From: a virus
Direction: 5' to 3' (one strand)
DNA length: 30,703 nt
Virus record (IMG/VR): IMGVR_UViG_3300044302_002162
Location: 1 to 30,703 of that record
Below, one piece after another: positions 30,403 to 30,703 of this stretch. The translations under genes were made by a program, and so were the position numbers. The notes under the pieces are model-generated. The model was not told the origin of the DNA. It was given only the letters and a program-made list of their open reading frames with translations, and did no database searches. Every line of letters begins with the position of its first letter. The stretch's first letter is position 1.

Positions 30403-30431
30403 CTAATAGTTTATTCTTCTTCTATTCTAAA
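30403..30431 (-). promoter_or_regulatory. Putative promoter of the leftward replication operon
   Basis: On the minus strand, TTTAGA (30431-30426) matches TTGACA at four of six bases and TATTAG (30408-30403) matches TATAAT at four of six. The spacer is exactly 17 bases and A-rich. It lies in the only long AT-rich gap upstream of the leftward genes and would start transcription near the GATTCGAATC palindrome. A weak match supported mostly by placement. Confidence 0.4.
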
Positions 30432-30703
30432 GTTAGTAGACAGAAGAAAGAATGAAATGAAGGGATTGTAGGTAGTTAGGTATGTCATGGCAACTAAGTG
30501 TACTGCCCCACCGGAGTAGGATCTGGGGGGTATACCTCTTTGAACCTTGGCTTCCGTGTCCATACAACTACATCTTATCAAAGGATATGAGTCAGTGCAA
30601 CCCGGAAATCAACTATATTTGCCAAGTCCCTGTGACTCTCGTGACATGCTTTTCTGGGACCCCTCGTTTCGTAGCGGCGTAGCGGCAAGAAATGGGGCTT
30701 TCC
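30432..30703. other. Gene-free right end of the window
   Basis: I find no convincing coding region on either strand here. A 66-codon + strand frame from 30482 has no clear SD and an implausible composition. The left part is AT- and purine-rich (AGAAGAAAGAATGAAATG). The right end holds two tandem copies of GTAGCGGC (30671-30686). The segment may be a divergent promoter region, origin or genome end. Confidence 0.5.
30671..30686 (+). repeat. Tandem GTAGCGGC repeat
   Basis: GTAGCGGC occurs twice in direct tandem (30671-30678, 30679-30686) in noncoding sequence. The same octamer occurs at 28668, 29994 and 30067 nearby, and at 3309, 18219, 20371 and 22505 elsewhere, always on the + strand. The tandem copies are directly visible; any binding role is inference. 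Confidence 0.6.

Noticed and set aside
30482-30682. A 66-codon + strand frame at the right end
   Set aside because: No clear SD precedes it, composition is unlike the other genes (Cys, Pro and Trp scattered), and it spans the tandem GTAGCGGC repeat. Kept as noncoding.

Overview
This window reads as part of a double-stranded DNA bacteriophage genome. Genes are packed end to end with short or overlapping junctions and strong Shine-Dalgarno (SD) sequences. They fall into two convergent blocks: rightward virion and lysis genes (about 1-18,020) and leftward DNA replication genes (about 30,290-18,017). No host metabolic gene, rRNA, integrase, terminase, portal or major capsid gene is visible, so the head-assembly genes probably lie left of base 1. 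The host is not identifiable. A lysis cassette with a spanin-like small exported protein makes a Gram-negative host more likely than not.

Region by region. 1-10,810: the end of an upstream gene, a virion-type protein, then three proteins of 248, 1,029 and 2,042 residues. Their sizes and order recall the internal (ejection) core proteins of podoviruses. The middle one carries a peptidoglycan-binding domain and the last is giant. 10,811-10,917 holds a likely promoter and leader hairpin. 10,918-14,993: decoration-like and tail or fibre-like structural genes with small basic and linker proteins. 14,997-17,783: a lysis cassette with two tiny membrane proteins of opposite topology, two adjacent DUF2589 paralogues, a small helical protein, a protein with a YkuD-like His...Ser-x-Gly-Cys site, and a spanin-like exported protein. 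A strong structured terminator at 17,796-17,877 and a 44-residue basic protein end the block.

The leftward block, in transcription order from a promoter/operator region near 30,300-30,430, holds: a 169-residue unknown, a primase-SF3 helicase fusion, an SF2/SNF2-like helicase, a RecB/Cas4-like nuclease with a probable Fe-S cluster, a 57-residue zinc-ribbon protein, a 61-residue helical protein, a RecA-fold (Sak4-like) ATPase, an SSB-like protein, a tRNA-Asn, a uracil-DNA glycosylase/3'-5' exonuclease/family A polymerase fusion, a Rossmann-like protein, a small HTH protein and an SMC/RecF-like ATPase. Together these can prime, unwind, copy, proofread and recombine phage DNA. The polymerase has tyrosine at the position equivalent to E. 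coli Pol I 762, a state usually linked to virulent phages.

The most unusual signals are: (i) the heptamer CCGGGCA, found 21 times on the + strand against once for its reverse complement, whatever the gene direction; (ii) a polymerase start with no SD, placed directly behind a strong hairpin and an 11-base motif that recurs in the structured terminator at 17.8 kb; (iii) paired DUF2589 genes inside a lysis cassette; (iv) the UDG-polymerase fusion; (v) a cluster of four palindromes at the head of the leftward operon. All counts were made by eye.
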